This document shows, piece after piece, positions 13,501 to 26,240 of a stretch of 64,000 nucleotides of DNA. The position numbers were made by a program, and so were the translations under genes. The stretch spans positions 8,625,501 to 8,689,500 of the forward strand of contig NC_088310.1 in the NCBI RefSeq assembly GCF_910592395.1. The letters are read 5' to 3'. Below the pieces are notes generated by a model, which made no database searches, was not told the origin of the DNA, and worked only from the letters and a program-made list of their open reading frames with translations. This DNA is from Lineus longissimus. Its lineage: Eukaryota > Nemertea > Pilidiophora > Heteronemertea > Lineidae. Each line of letters starts with the position of its first letter. Positions within the stretch are counted from its first letter, which is position 1.

Positions 13501-16500
13501 ATTCATATTTTTCTTTGAATTTTTTCTGAGTCTGTTTGTGATATCGATGGAACTTTATCAATGTCTTCATCTATTTATTTGAGGGATCATTTTAATATTT
13601 CATGTATTTTTACTAACGTTTTGCAATTTTTGATGTTCTATCTTGTTTTTCTTCGAAATCAGTTTTAAAAGGATCCAGTATAAAAATAAAAAAATTCTTT
13701 CTCTGTTGAATTTGTGATCACAAAGAAAAAAGGTTATAAATCCAATTCTGCAGAATGGTTCTGGAAGGAGATAACTGTAGTTTGCCTACACTCTAAAAAA
13801 ATCACAGAAGGTATCATCTCATCTCAGATTGTGAGTACCCTACATATGGGTTATGTTTGAAGCACTTTAGTGCTACCCCTTCTTCTGCCGAGAAAAGGCA
13901 TACATTATGGTCCAACATTATTAATCTTCCTTCCATTCGAGTTTTGTTTGAAGTATTTAGTGTGACCCAATCTTTTCAGATGGCGTTCAGTGAGTTACTG
14001 TCTGTGTTGAATTGGTTTGATTGATTTGATGTAGCTCTTCATCTCATGTGATTCCAGAATACTTGGAGAATTTTGAGTTGGCTTGAAAGTGCATGCTTTG
14101 CTGTCGCTGTATTTTATCTAAAGGTTTTGTTAATAGACTAAAATTAAAGTGCCTTGCAATGAGCTGTCATTGCAATGTTCTTTTCATGCTCATGATTGGT
14201 TCTTCTTGGGTTATCCCGTCTCAACGACGATTTAAGGGAGATGTACAGGATCGATGGATTGAATGCTCATCTCTGAAGATTTTGTACCGAGACAAAATTT
14301 CCGAGCTTGAAGACAATCAATATGACCGTCGAAGACTCAAGCCACCTGTCACAGACGATTTAAGGGAAATGTACAGGATCAATGGATTGAATGCTCATCT
14401 CTAAAGATTTTTTACCAAGACAAAATTTCCAAGCTTGAAGACAATCAATATGACCTAAGACTCGAGCCATCAGGATTGTCTTTAACACAAACTGTATTCG
14501 ATCTTTCAACCAATTTGTCCCTTCGGAGTCCTCCTTCATTGTCTATACGATTCCATCAATCAAGAGGCAAGAAACACTTATATCTGCCATGCGTCCATCA
14601 CTACGGGGCCATGACAACATCCCCTCGCAGCCCTCCCTGTTGCATTGCTGAGGATAAGAATCGAGGATCTGCGGGAACCATGACGACATAGCGGTGAATG
14701 AGGTTTATACGCTTGGCGGGAAATGGCCATTCAATACAGTAATATGATAAGCTTTCGTTCACTTGGCGGGAATGTCGTTCTAGTGATCTGATGGAGTTGT
14801 GACGATGGAGGCATAACGTTACAGTTGGTGTACTCCAGGTTTACAATGGGATCTAAAAAAACGAACAAAGCTGAGGTAGGGATATTTTTTGAGGGGTTTG
14901 TATGTTTTGTTTTATGCAACATATGGTATCGCATCTTTCATTCCAATTGTGTCGATTTTGTTTATTCATATTGTACGCTGTGGTTATTGGTCAGATATTT
15001 CAGTCTGGGTACCGATATTGATAATTCGTTCTTGCGGTTGATTTCATGTGGCCAACAGATTTTGTCAAGTATTGTCTGCTGGTGTTCTTCATTTGGCTTG
15101 GTGTTTCTACCTGGTTCTTCCATCCAGGCTAACACAGCCTATCGTGGCTCTCATATTCTATCTATCCGCATTTTATTGTCACAGTTACATGTTGGTGTTC
15201 CTTTCTCCTGGATTTTTCCTTGCCAAGGTGAATGATTGACAACATCCCTGGTCAGCTGATTGACATCATAGCAGGCCTACGTATTTTAAAATCCATTCTT
15301 AGAAGTCGATGATCAGGCCTATGAATAGGCCTGACCATTGACGTCTTACAGAGGTATTTACAGTATTTCCAAAAGAGGTAGCGAGACTGTCTTCTCTGCT
15401 GGATATTGTCATGTTATCATTTTATCGCAAGAGCATAATTTCATGTTCATCTAAACTCAGTCACCATGACTGGTATTGAAATGATCACATCCATCATCCC
15501 TCTTAGCATGCGTACACAACCATAACAACCAAAGATTTGAGAGTAAAATAATTACATTTGATTACTTTAAATGAGAGGCTCATCCTAGCAACCGGTGCTG
15601 TTGCCAGCGAAGGGGAATAGCAGTGTAGTGTGATTGGCATTCTGACTCCGTCGTTGGCCTCAGCTGCTCATGTTTCTCTGGTTTCCACTTTGTTGGACAC
15701 TTTGACTTGCATCTTCCATGTCTCGTGATTATCTAAGTAAAGTGGCTTGCCTAAGGTCACAAGTGATATGTCAGTGTCAGGTATCTAAGCAACAATGTTC
15801 AGATGATGTGTCTCACTCCTTAGCCACTTTGTAGTCATCAAAATGATGTGACTTGCCTGAGGTCGCAAGTGATATGTCAGTGTCAGGTATCTAAGCAACA
15901 ATGTTCAGATGATGTGTCTCACTCATTAGCCTCTATGCCGCCAAATCTACCTTCCGGGAAGTGAATGCAAAGAAACAGACAGCTTCTTCAGAAGATATCT
16001 ACTTGTGATATTGGGACCTCTCTCTGTGAAAGTGTCTCCAGGGTGTTTTACGAGTGGAAAAGATTCGATGGCATTACTATCAGAGGACACGTCTGAGTGC
16101 TTCCCATTGGCACAGTCTCAGGTCTCTGTGCTTCCCACAGTCTCAGGTCTCTGTGCTTCCCACAGTCTCAGTCTTCATGGTATAACATCAGAGGACACGT
16201 CCAAGTCTTAGATCTTCCCCCAACATCGTTTGATTTTCAACTTCAGCAAATACACATTTTTGATCTCAACGAGTCAGTTAATATTTTATGCTTTGAGTGT
16301 CATCACGCTGAAACTCAAACAGACAATTTGGATGGCAACATATTTTTGTTGGCTTCAAGGTTTAAAGACTTCAGAAAAGAAGCTGACTCAACTGCTGGTG
16401 GCTGTTTTCTCTGTCTTAAATATATATAGAGCATTTGTCACTTTTTTTCTAGATCTTAGTAAAGCAGATACTTGTAATCTTCTCATCCTAACAACATGGT

Positions 16501-19500
16501 GAATCGTTTCCATCCGAGTCTCTTTCTGGCTAAAATCGATCGACTGCAATGATAGGGCAGTTTAATCGATAGGAACTTATAGTGGTTTCTAGGAACATCT
16601 GCTCGAGAAAGAACATGGATACCAATATCTTCAAATAATCTCTCTCAACCCAAGACCTTCGCGTTATGTCTGAATGTAATTCACACCTTTAATAAACACT
16701 TTGTACCAGTCGCCTGGGGCATAATTATAGCCATCAATTTCATTTTCAAATCAAGTGTTCTCGTGTTTACTAATTATTATTTCCTATTTCTATTTAAATG
16801 CTATTCAGATGCACCTTTTGATGATTATAATGTCGTTTCAAATTCTTGCACCAGAGCTTGTTGAGTGCGTTGTAGTATTTAAGTGTTTTGTATGAAAAAA
16901 GTCGTCATCCTTGAAGTACCACTGATGCTCCAGAACCTCCAAAGGGTTAAAGGGATAGGGGCAACTACCCACCTGCCTCAATGACTATTCTATTTTAGTT
17001 CAAACTGCAAACACTTCAAAAGGTAGCATTTTCCCTGGCGGCATATTACATTGTTTTCGGAACAACACATATAGCTTGAGAATGGCTTCATATCAAGCTG
17101 TTCAGTTGTTATTTTAACACATATTAAATTGAGTGTAGTGTTTGCACTGTACATGGGAACAAAATCTCTTTTTGATACACGCATTAGAACAAGAGAGAAA
17201 AATCACATTTTGATTGAAACTCTGAGAGGCCCTGGGTCTTTGTGATATATCCAGGTTCCAATTAATGGGGAGGATAAACAATTATTTTAACCCTATTTTT
17301 TCGTAAAAGCTTATACAGCATCAAAGGTTACAGTATTGTAATCTAAATTCCAAATGGCTCAGGTGCATTTTGAAAAGATTATTGCCAGTCACACCCTTTT
17401 AGTCGGTAATGCTGTCTAGCAACATCAAATTTCTATTGTGGATGCATCTCATTGCTCCATCAGATATGGTGCGTGTTTTTGATTTGACCTACATTTCAAG
17501 GTCATTGGAGGTTTACAGAATTGAATCCATTTTACATGGAAAGTTCTAGCTGGTTAATAATTGTTGCAGATAATTTTGTCGTCATCTTTATAGTTACAAG
17601 CTTTGATACTATTGTGTTATTGTCTGTTTTTCAGGAGCACCTTTTCGATGTGAGTGACCTTCAGCATGACCCCGACGCTCACCTCATCTCCAAGTGTGGC
17701 CAGCTCGAGGTCAGCTTCCAGTACATGCAAGACAAGAACAAGATGTCAATCAACGTGATCCAGGCAAAAGATATTCCGACGAAGGATCGTGGCGGTGCAA
17801 ACAGCACGCAAGTCCGTCTCTTACTGCTTCCAACTAAGAAACATAGACATAAGACCAAAATCAAACAAGGAGAGAACCCGGAGTTTGTGGAACAGTTCAG
17901 CTTTAAAGTGCCACACGGTAAGTAAAACAATAGTTTATGCTGTGTGTACCAGGGAGTTTGGATTTTTGTCATATTTTTGGTAAAGGGAATATATAGGTAA
18001 ATTGCAAAAAACCATTAGGCAGGGTTTACATAGAGCTACACAATTTACGCCAGTGAATGTTAGTGATGTCATCGTTCGCCAGTGTGTCCCTATACCTCGT
18101 AGCTCTATGTAAACATTACATGGCCTTAGAGACACAGCAGACTGTGTTTATTGAAAAAACCTAGAGGGAATTTTATAGTACCTTTTGCATCTGAACTCTT
18201 GTGAATTCCCTTTTGGGCCGCTTTACTTAATGGAAAAGTGACAAGTTGAGTGCTGTCAGCTCATGGAGGCATTACTGGTATGTTTATATGTCTTCACTAT
18301 TACTTAGTCTGCGGAAAATCGAGACTGAAGCTTAGGTTCTGGAAGCTTCCTCTTTAGTTTTGCTTTGCTGTGCACAATAAGAAACTTTAGGAAGCGATCT
18401 TACTTTGTCACTACTGTGACTCTAACAGAAATGGCTATCCTAGTAATGAAGTGCCAGACCTGCAGAGTTCAGACCATTAGTGGAATTGCCCATTTTAGGG
18501 TTAACACTAGCTCTGATGAGGTCCACCCCTGGAGTGATTCGATTCTGTGACGAAATGACATAAATCAGGATCGACGTCGGAAATGTGATAAGACGGCCAC
18601 CTTCCTGATTAATCCCAATGGCTTCACGCACATCGCTGGTTATCATCGCAATGATGGTGTTTCTTAGCAACAGGGAGAACCCCGTGGGCATTTTTATTTT
18701 GTATTTGGAGCATTTACAGGGTGAGTCAATAAAAAGGTAATCCAGAGATAAAGGGTTAAAGGAAAGGCTGATTATTTTTTGGCAAACTTTATAGTTGTAC
18801 CAAGAAGTAGTAGCTATGACTGATCCATGTTTTATTGGATAAGTTGTAGCTCTTACTTCATGGTACAACTTTAATTTCCTACCCCCCAAAAAATTTGTTT
18901 GTAATTCGTGGACAAATTAACCTTTTACTCTAATTTACCTTTTCATTGCCTTCCCTTTATGGGGCTCAACAGAAAATTGCAGCTAGATTCTCATTCTTCA
19001 AAAAAGTTCTCTCGTTCTTCTTTCCCAGATGAAATCACGAACATGGGCGTACGTTTCCGCCTGTACGGATGTGAGAGGATGCGTCGAGAGCGCATGATCG
19101 GGGAGTCGGTGGTCGGATTCGCATCGTTGAATCTGGAGATGGAGACCACCCATTTGCTTACGCTGGAACCAAGGAGCAACATTAGTGTAAGTCTCAGCAG
19201 TTTAATATGCATGCAGCGCTTCAAGATAATACAAAAATTACTGTAAATTGTAAAATTTTCGAGGGTTTTTTTTCCACCGATTTCGCAGATATCTGAGACA
19301 GGGGCGGATCCAGGATATTGCGAAAGGGGGGGCGCACTTTAAGGGCGAAGCCCGAATTGCGAGCGCCGCAGGCGCGAAGCCCGAATTGCGAGCGCCGCAG
19401 GCGCGAAGCGACGGCGGGGGGGGGGTCTGGGGGGGGCCTCCCCCAGAAAAACTTTTAAGATAAGACTCCATATATGCGATTTCCTGGCATCTGATCTTCG

Positions 19501-22500
19501 AATATTAAGCACCACTTTAATTTGGGCTACAATTTTTTTACACCGTGCCGGAATTAGTAGGGGGGGCGTGCGCCGGGTGCGCCCCCCCTTGGATCCGCGC
19601 CTGTGAGATTAATGAAAATAAAAATTGAAATTTTATAGTTCACAGTATCTAGAGTATTTAGTTCTGTTTTGTAAAATGGCAAACATGCTTCCACTGGTTT
19701 TATCATTTCAATGAAAATTGCTGTCACATAAGATTATATTCTGAGGATACGATAAGATTAGATTATAATCAGAAGTAGTGGCACTTAGAGCCTTCAGTTG
19801 AAATTCTGTGCCATGAGCTTTTGCAGTTGGAGCATGCGTTAGTGAGTTATAAGCCCGGCCATGGGGTGCTCATTTGGAGCTGGCAATTGACTGAGTGGTA
19901 CTTTGGGGAGTGCTTCTTGGGAATGTCAAGGGTTGTACTGAGAGACAGTTGCTTCCAGGATCTTGATGAAAAAGATATTTTTTCAAGCAGATTTGTCATC
20001 CTGGTTATGAAATACAGGAGACTATCCCCTGTCAACTCACAACATACTGATGGTGATGACCATGGAATTGAATTCAGTTAAGCCTTACAATTGTCACCAA
20101 CTAACTTCAAGGAATAACATAGTTTCAAAACTTGTATGTTATCAGAACTTGTTGGCCTATGTCATCAAAACTTGTTTGTTCTTAAAAGTTGTATGTTACT
20201 GCACTGTTTGTGGTCAGAAATAGTAACGGTCAAACTGAAAATCTGAAATTATCTTTACCTCTCCTAAATCTAGGATAAAGCAAAAAGTAAAGTAAGTCAG
20301 AGTTATGACACAGTGGGGCATACTCTGTGCAGGTGTCAGAAATTTTCTGATTTTTTTCATTGAATGAAGATGAAAACTTCTTATTCAGTGCCATTTGAGG
20401 TGTTTTTTCTTGTCGGCTTTTACATTGACTATGCATTGGGAAATGGGCTTTAATTGGCTGTGCATTGGGCGAGGAGCTTTTTAATAATTTTCAATGCATG
20501 GCTGCAGTTGGAAGACAACAGGTTCAGTTAGAAGAGATCGGTTTAAATCATTTTGTCATTGTGGTGTTGGTATTTTTTTGCCAAGATTATTGGGCTGCCC
20601 GAGCAAGTTCTTGATTATATTAAGACCTCATCACTGTCTCCACCACTGTCTGTCCTGTCCTTTCTCTAAACCTCCGTCATATAAACCTTTGGTCACATTT
20701 TGTGATGGTTTGTTATGTCTACGCAAAATGCACACACACAGAAAAGATGAAAGCATCCAGGTTGCACAAAGGTGTCACATACATGTAGCTCGACATCACA
20801 TTGGTGCAGGACTTGGAGTACTCCTGCGGCCAGGAGGTGTCACATGTAGCTCAACATCTCATTGATACAGGTATTGGAGTACTCCTGCGGCCAGGAGGTG
20901 TCACATGTAGCTCAACATCTCATTGATACAGGTATTGGAGTACTCCTGCGATCAGGAGATGTCACATGTAGCTTGACATCACATTGATACAGGTATTGGA
21001 GTACTCCTGCGGTCAGGAGATGTCACATTTAGCTTGACATCACATTGATACAGGTATTGGAGTACTCCTGCGGTCGGGAGATGTCACATGTAGCTTGACA
21101 TCAAATTGATACAGGTATTGGAGTACTCCTGCGGTCAGGAGATGTCACATGTAGCTTGACATCACATTGATACAGGTATTGGAGAACTCCTGCGGTCAGG
21201 AGATGTCACATGTAGCTTGACATCAAATTGATACAGGTATTGGAGTACTCCTGCGGTCAGGAGATGTCACATGTAGCTTGACATCACATTGATACAGGTA
21301 TTGGAGAACTCCTGTGGCCAGGAGATGTCACATGTAGCTTGACATCAAATTGATACAGGTATTGGATTACTCCTGCGGCCAGGAGGTGTCACATGTAGCT
21401 TGACATTCCATTGATACAGGTATTGTAGTACTCCTGCGGCCAGGAGATGTCACATGTAGCTTGACATCCCATTGATACAGGTATTGGAGTACTCCTGCGG
21501 CCAGGAGATGTCACATGTAGCTTGACATCCTATTGATACAGGTATTGGAGTATGTTATGTTGTTAGCCTGCGGGATGTCAGTCCTTGGATGAAATGTCAG
21601 GGGCGGCCGTGGTGGACTTGTGCTAAACCCCTGGAGTACCCCTGCGCCTAGGAAGGGGCGATGTCAGTCATATCATGTAAACTAACAGAGTATTCATTTC
21701 AGGTTAGAAAACAAATGCAATCAAGACGTTCATTGAGTTTGGTGTGAAATGACAATTATTGCCATTTGCATCAAAGAGAATCAAATGTAATGATTGAACA
21801 CTTGGGAATAATTGGCTATAACTAGACGCTACACTGTGCAAGGCAGTATGCACCATCAAACCAATGGATTATTTTTCGCGTATCAAGCCATAAACAAAAT
21901 ATTCATAAGTCATTATCCTTTTCAGCACGGTGATTCGAAATTGGATGTGAGTAGCTTATCGCGTAGCGATAGTGCCTCATCGACGCAGTCCATGCAGCAT
22001 GGTGGCATGCCTGAACTGCTCCTCGGGCTGTCATACAACGGCACGACGGGGCGGTTGTCGGTCGAAGCAATTAAAGGAAGTAACTTTAGGAATATGGCAA
22101 TGAATAGGGCACCAGGTGAGTACATTGTTGTGTATATTGCAGTGCATTGAAATAGGGTTGAACGCCATTCTGCCAAAACCAATTGGGAACATCTCAAAAG
22201 GAGCTGTACCACATCTGAGCACAAAAAAATGTTTTACTAAGAGTGGTGTTAAGTCTTAATGCTGGGATTTTTACCATGCATATATTTAGCCCTTAGCCTG
22301 TCACAACATACGGCATATAACCTCTGTCCTGGTTTGGCCAAATCTAGCAATATAATTCGGCAAGAGGCAACACAGACACAGTTGGAGAAAAGATGGCGTT
22401 AGCTTTACACCAGCATTGCTGAAAACCTTTTTGTTCAACTGGCCATGGGTGAAAAATCATCAAAATTAGCGATTCCTATCAGCGCATGCATGACTGAATG

Positions 22501-24497
22501 TTTTATGATTTCAGATACCTATTCGAAACTTACACTGATGTCTGCCAACGGACAGGAGTTAGCTCGAAGCAAGACATCCATACGCCGGGGACAGCCGAAC
22601 CCTCTCTATAAGGAGACGTTCATGTTCCAGGTGGCGCTTTTCCAGCTGCCCGATGTGACGCTGATGGTGTCGGTGTACAACAAGAGGAGTATGAAGAGAA
22701 AGGAAATGATTGGGTGGTTTTCTACAGGTGCGTATGGGGCCAGGGTGGTTGACGACCCCTGCTTCTTTCTTCAGGAATTGCACTGGCAGATTTTGACAAA
22801 GAAGCGGTGTCTCTTTGTTAGGATTTAGGATATGATGTTCATTTTGCCACATCCTACCCCAGAGAGGGTGAGGGGGTACTTGCCTCCCAAAATGTATCTT
22901 CAAATTGATGACAATACTACTAATAAGTTGTGTTGAATCCCGTATAAAACCAGGGATTCTTCTAAATTGTATCTAACAATTTCCCATTTCCATTTTGTAT
23001 TTTGTGTTTCATGTGTGTTTGCATGTGCTCCAGCAGGGTCTACTTCACTTCAAGAATTAACGATGCCAGACCTCTGAAAAACTAGCTCGGTGAAATTTGT
23101 CATGTAGAGGAGTCTATATGACACAACAGTCTGTTTTCTGCCTATCGGGCTGAAATAGTTTGATACGTTTTTGGACCACCTTGTCTGCTATATCTTGAAT
23201 CCCCTCCCAAGGTTCATCTACATCTATCAGACTACCGGTTATTTCTTATGTTATCTAACCTCTTCTCCTGTTCCTATAAGCCTTTCAAAGACTACATTCC
23301 ATGGCTGTCCCACTCCAGTGCTTGACCCGGCCTAACCAGTCTTGATGATATATGCTCACTAAATTGAAATAGAAAGTGAAAATTCGATATCAACCATTTT
23401 AGAAAAGTAGTTCTCACCGCTAATGATTGGCTCATATTTTGGACATGTATCAACTTTAAAGAGTGTCTATAGGCAGCAGCTGGCTGGGTAGGTCAGATAA
23501 AGTTACACAAAGTCACCAATAGGGTTTCTCCTATCCACAGCATATCAAAACTATTTACGCTCACACAAGCAATATATTCATCGCTGCACAAAACATGGTC
23601 CAGTCCCCCTACTGTGCATTGGTCACCAGAAGACCACCAGTAGCCCCTAGCTCCTGCCTATAGCCTACTTGAGTTGGGGGTCGAAGGGTCAACACTTTAT
23701 TATTTTCTGAACAGTCTCCTACCTATCACCTACTCAAATAAAACATACATAAATGTTTCGTTTTCATTTCATTTCATTTTCCTTTGCATTTTGCCTAAGT
23801 TTTCATTTTTCTCTTTGCATAGTTTGCATAAGATTTGCATATTATGTTCTTCATTCAGATTGACAAAACTCTTAATTGCTAAGTATTAACTAACTTAAGA
23901 ACAGTTTTCATCATAAGTCAGAAACTCGATTTTGACATGTGGCCCATCACACCAAAATAGGTAGTAAGTCGCACTTTGGCCATATGGAGATATTTACGTG
24001 TTCCTATAGCTAAGGTTATAAATCACATTTTGTTACCACTCCCATCTTTGTATTCTTTGGGTGGCCTGAGATACTCATACATGTGACCCCCTCACAGCAA
24101 AAGGAGGCGCATGTCACAGAGGCGCAAGTCACAGAAAATGAGCCTAAATGACATTAGGAGATAATAGTTGAAATTGATGAACTCAGATTTCACCCAAGGC
24201 AAACAACAGTGAAATCAACAACCAGCCTGCCAAGTTCAGAGTGACATACGCCTGGTTGGTTTTGTTATGACAGGTCACAAATATGTTCTGAGCAAACTTG
24301 CCACCAAATACTGCATAAAAACAACTCGTAACAACATTTCACAAGGTCTGCTGTGTTATGTGATCTCACTAACTTTTAGATTTCCTCCCTTTCCAGGACT
24401 AAACAGTAGCGGCGAAGAGGAACTGTCACATTGGAAGGACATGGTGGACAGCAAAGGTGAACAAGTGTGCAGGTGGCACGTCCTTCTCGAGGCTTAA
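7276..24497 (+). CDS. SYT14/SYT16-like: Synaptotagmin-14/16-like protein, 11 coding exons
   Basis: Exons: 7276-7561, 9407-9550, 11460-11683, 12030-12047, 12628-12741, 13343-13378, 17635-17917, 19029-19186, 21926-22115, 22515-22727, 24397-24497. All junctions are GT-AG and keep phase, giving 588 codons before TAA. Residues 1-274 form a low-complexity acidic linker with an FDNQGY motif resembling the NKGY stretch of vertebrate SYT14. C2A follows ([11 protein letters not shown] onward), then a serine-rich linker, then C2B with [27 protein letters not shown] and [13 protein letters not shown]. It ends in CRWHVLLEA. The C2B and the tail are diagnostic for SYT14/16, which act in membrane traffic without calcium. 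Usual calcium-ligand aspartates are mostly replaced (loop 3 [14 protein letters not shown] and [14 protein letters not shown]). No transmembrane segment is seen. The start at 7276 has G at -3 and +4; upstream exons cannot be excluded. Exon 12628-12741 is the least certain. Confidence 0.9.
8186..8325. repeat. Dispersed GAGAGGTTCTACT-family repeat, diverged, intron 1
   Basis: It contains CACTTAGCGGACACCTC, GGACACCCTCT, TTTCAATTTGACCTCT, CCTCTCTATTTGTCAGTCCC and GTCCTTATTAGATGG in the reverse orientation to the 45916 and 63651 copies. It is diverged from both. Confidence 0.5.
9407..9550 (+). CDS. Synaptotagmin exon 2 (linker exon)
   Basis: This 144-nt exon is open in phase 1-1 between acceptor CTTTTCAG and donor GTAAAT. 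It joins the flanking exons without a stop. It encodes [20 protein letters not shown], then a [18 protein letters not shown] stretch and RRSSSRS. The frame is open throughout and the composition resembles coding sequence. It could be skipped without a frameshift. Confidence 0.75.
12030..12047 (+). CDS. Synaptotagmin 18-nt microexon (DHHEDE)
   Basis: Acceptor CAAAATCAG, 18 nt GATCATCATGAGGATGAG, donor GTAGGT. It is phase 0-0 and encodes six charged residues. The splice sites are good but the exon is too short to prove by itself. Its symmetry suggests an optional cassette. Confidence 0.55.
12628..12741 (+). CDS. Synaptotagmin 114-nt cassette exon (S/P/E-rich)
   Basis: Between acceptor CATTCTATTTTAG and donor AAG|GTAGAG there are 38 open codons in phase 0-0, beginning [20 protein letters not shown] and ending LVDGIEPK. 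It joins in frame to exons on both sides. Disordered S/P/E-rich composition fits the linker. Support comes from splice sites and phase only, because this linker is not conserved in the family. Confidence 0.55.
13343..13378 (+). CDS. Synaptotagmin 36-nt microexon ([12 protein letters not shown])
   Basis: Acceptor ATACCATCAG, twelve codons in phase 0-0, donor GAG|GTATGT. It is the third symmetric small exon in a row in the linker before C2A. Confidence 0.6.
14225..14475 (+). repeat. Two-copy tandem duplication, ~128 bp, intron 6
   Basis: The block from CGATTTAAGGGA through AAGACAATCAATATGACC occurs twice with a 128-bp period (TTTAAGGG at 14231 and 14359) and a few substitutions. The apparent reading frame across it comes from the duplication. 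Confidence 0.75.
14846..14875 (+). CDS. Possible alternative first exon ([10 protein letters not shown])
   Basis: ATG at 14846 has an ideal Kozak setting (A at -3, G at +4). It is followed by ten codons and a donor GAG|GTAGGG in phase 0, the phase needed to join the C2A exon at 17635. MGSKKT is a strong N-myristoylation consensus next to lysines. Splicing to 17635 would give a short C2A-C2B protein without the long linker. No promoter element is visible and no transcript is available, so this is a candidate only. Confidence 0.4.
15740..15935 (+). repeat. Two-copy tandem duplication, ~106 bp
   Basis: The block GTGGCTTGCCTAAGGTCACAAG through GATGTGTCTCACTC is repeated with a 106-bp offset (AAGTGATATG at 15761 and 15867) and is nearly identical. 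A 26-bp GTCTCTGTGCTTCCCACA unit is also repeated near 16115-16172. Confidence 0.75.
17635..19186 (+). CDS. Synaptotagmin C2A domain exons
   Basis: Exons 17635-17917 and 19029-19186 join in phase 1. C2A runs from [11 protein letters not shown] to the [14 protein letters not shown] end. In loop 1, [10 protein letters not shown] keeps the first aspartate but has serine where synaptotagmin-1 has its second ligand. Loop 3 reads [14 protein letters not shown], so the three aspartates of the YDFDRFSKHD-type loop become G, E and R. Calcium-independent function is inferred, as known for SYT14/16. Confidence 0.9.
18024..18114. mobile_element. Short hairpin element, 16-bp terminal inverted repeats, intron 7
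   Basis: GTTTACATAGAGCTAC at 18024-18039 is the exact reverse complement of GTAGCTCTATGTAAAC at 18099-18114. The second arms CGCCAGTGAATG and CGTTCGCCAGTG are imperfectly related. It is typical of a miniature inverted-repeat element. It contains no gene. Confidence 0.65.
19299..19603. mobile_element. GC-rich inverted-repeat element (GGGGCGGATCCA type), intron 8
   Basis: It starts CAGGGGCGGATCCA and ends TGGATCCGCGCCTG, near-complementary terminal inverted repeats. TGAGA precedes the left end and follows the right end, a likely 5-bp target duplication. Inside, a ~38-bp unit with GCGAAGCCCGAATTGCGAGC occurs twice and poly-G runs follow. The GC content contrasts sharply with the AT-rich surroundings. 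Minus-strand frames here are artefacts. Confidence 0.75.
20800..21560 (+). repeat. 61-bp minisatellite, about 12 copies, intron 8
   Basis: The unit runs ACTCCTGCGGCCAGGAG, then TGTCACATGTAGCTTGACATC and ATTGATACAGGTATTGGAGT. It repeats every 61 bp with few changes, so copies shift one base per 60-base line. Each unit contains the near-palindrome CTCCTGCGGCCAGGAG. The last unit breaks down at 21550. The period is not a multiple of three, so no long frame crosses it. Confidence 0.95.
21926..24497 (+). CDS. Synaptotagmin C2B domain exons and C-terminus
   Basis: Exons 21926-22115, 22515-22727 and 24397-24497 join in phase 1 each time. The first carries a serine-rich linker and [20 protein letters not shown], the next [16 protein letters not shown] and [13 protein letters not shown], the last [16 protein letters not shown] and CRWHVLLEA. 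This is the most conserved part of the SYT14/16 family. Loop residues that bind calcium in other synaptotagmins are N, R and E here. Confidence 0.93.
23938..24080. repeat. Dispersed repeat, second copy at 58806-58951
   Basis: Both copies read GGCCCATCACACCA or GACCCATCACACCA, then a CATATGGAG block, AGCTAAGGTTA or AGCTTAGGTTA, ACCACTCC-ATC-TTGTAT and GAGATA-TCATA at matching spacing. It abuts the next inverted-repeat element at 24082. Confidence 0.5.
24082..24283. mobile_element. TGTGACCCGTCACAGC inverted-repeat element, copy 1, intron 10
   Basis: It starts GTGACCCCCTCACAGCAAAA and ends TTTTGTTATGACAGGTCACAA, with a conserved middle (GATGAGCCTAAATGACA analogue, GATTTCAC, CAACCTGCCAAG analogue). 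It matches 39059-39251 and 48238-48428. This is a miniature non-autonomous DNA element with no coding capacity. Confidence 0.7.
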
Positions 24498-25034
24498 CTT
24501 AATTAAACCATGGACTAAATACTGTTTTCTAGTCAAACTTAATTCTTACTCATTCTGTGGTCGGTCAGTGATGGGCGATTTTGTCGCATGGATTATGTAA
24601 TCAATGATGCTGGGACATGCATATGTCTGGATTTTAAAACTGTCAACACACTGCTAACTCGGTACAGCTGTTCTTCATCAGTAGTGATTGAGATATACAG
24701 TGATTGAAATCTGTAATCAAATAATGGAGTGGAACAATCTGACCAGCTATGATTGACATTCTGCAAAAGAAGGCAAATGGACTTTCGAACAGGTTATTTG
24801 CAGGTGTATATCTCAGCAGAGGCACAGAAGAAAACCGCATTCCTTGCAGGATCAGGAAGTTGAGAACATTTTGAATCTCAATGTTTTCAATTGTAAATCA
24901 AATGTGATACTGAACATTTTCTTTTCTTTTGGGCCTCCCTACTTAGCCATTGTATGGTTGAGGCTGGTCTTACCATTCTTAATAGCAGATTAATTGTGAC
25001 AGTTTTTATTAACAAATCTGTTTCTGTTCTTTTT
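24498..25034. other. 3' region of the synaptotagmin gene
   Basis: This holds presumed 3' untranslated sequence and flank. No convincing AATAAA directly follows the stop; one lies at 26302, beyond a transposon. No other gene is seen. Confidence 0.4.

Positions 25035-26240
<1,206 letters not shown>

Noticed and set aside
16990-17184. Small minus-strand frame before the C2A exon as an antisense gene
   Set aside because: 64 codons, no motif, and a frame of this length is expected by chance in AT-rich intron sequence.
18440-18889. 149-codon minus-strand frame in a synaptotagmin intron
   Set aside because: It is the longest non-repeat frame outside known exons, but it shows no recognisable domain and no coding-like composition. 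It is probably chance.
19238-19471. Proline/alanine-rich minus-strand frame
   Set aside because: It lies in the GC-rich inverted-repeat element and is a composition artefact.
20800-21560. CRISPR-like direct repeats
   Set aside because: The 61-bp units are contiguous with no unique spacers, and the surrounding genes are split animal genes.
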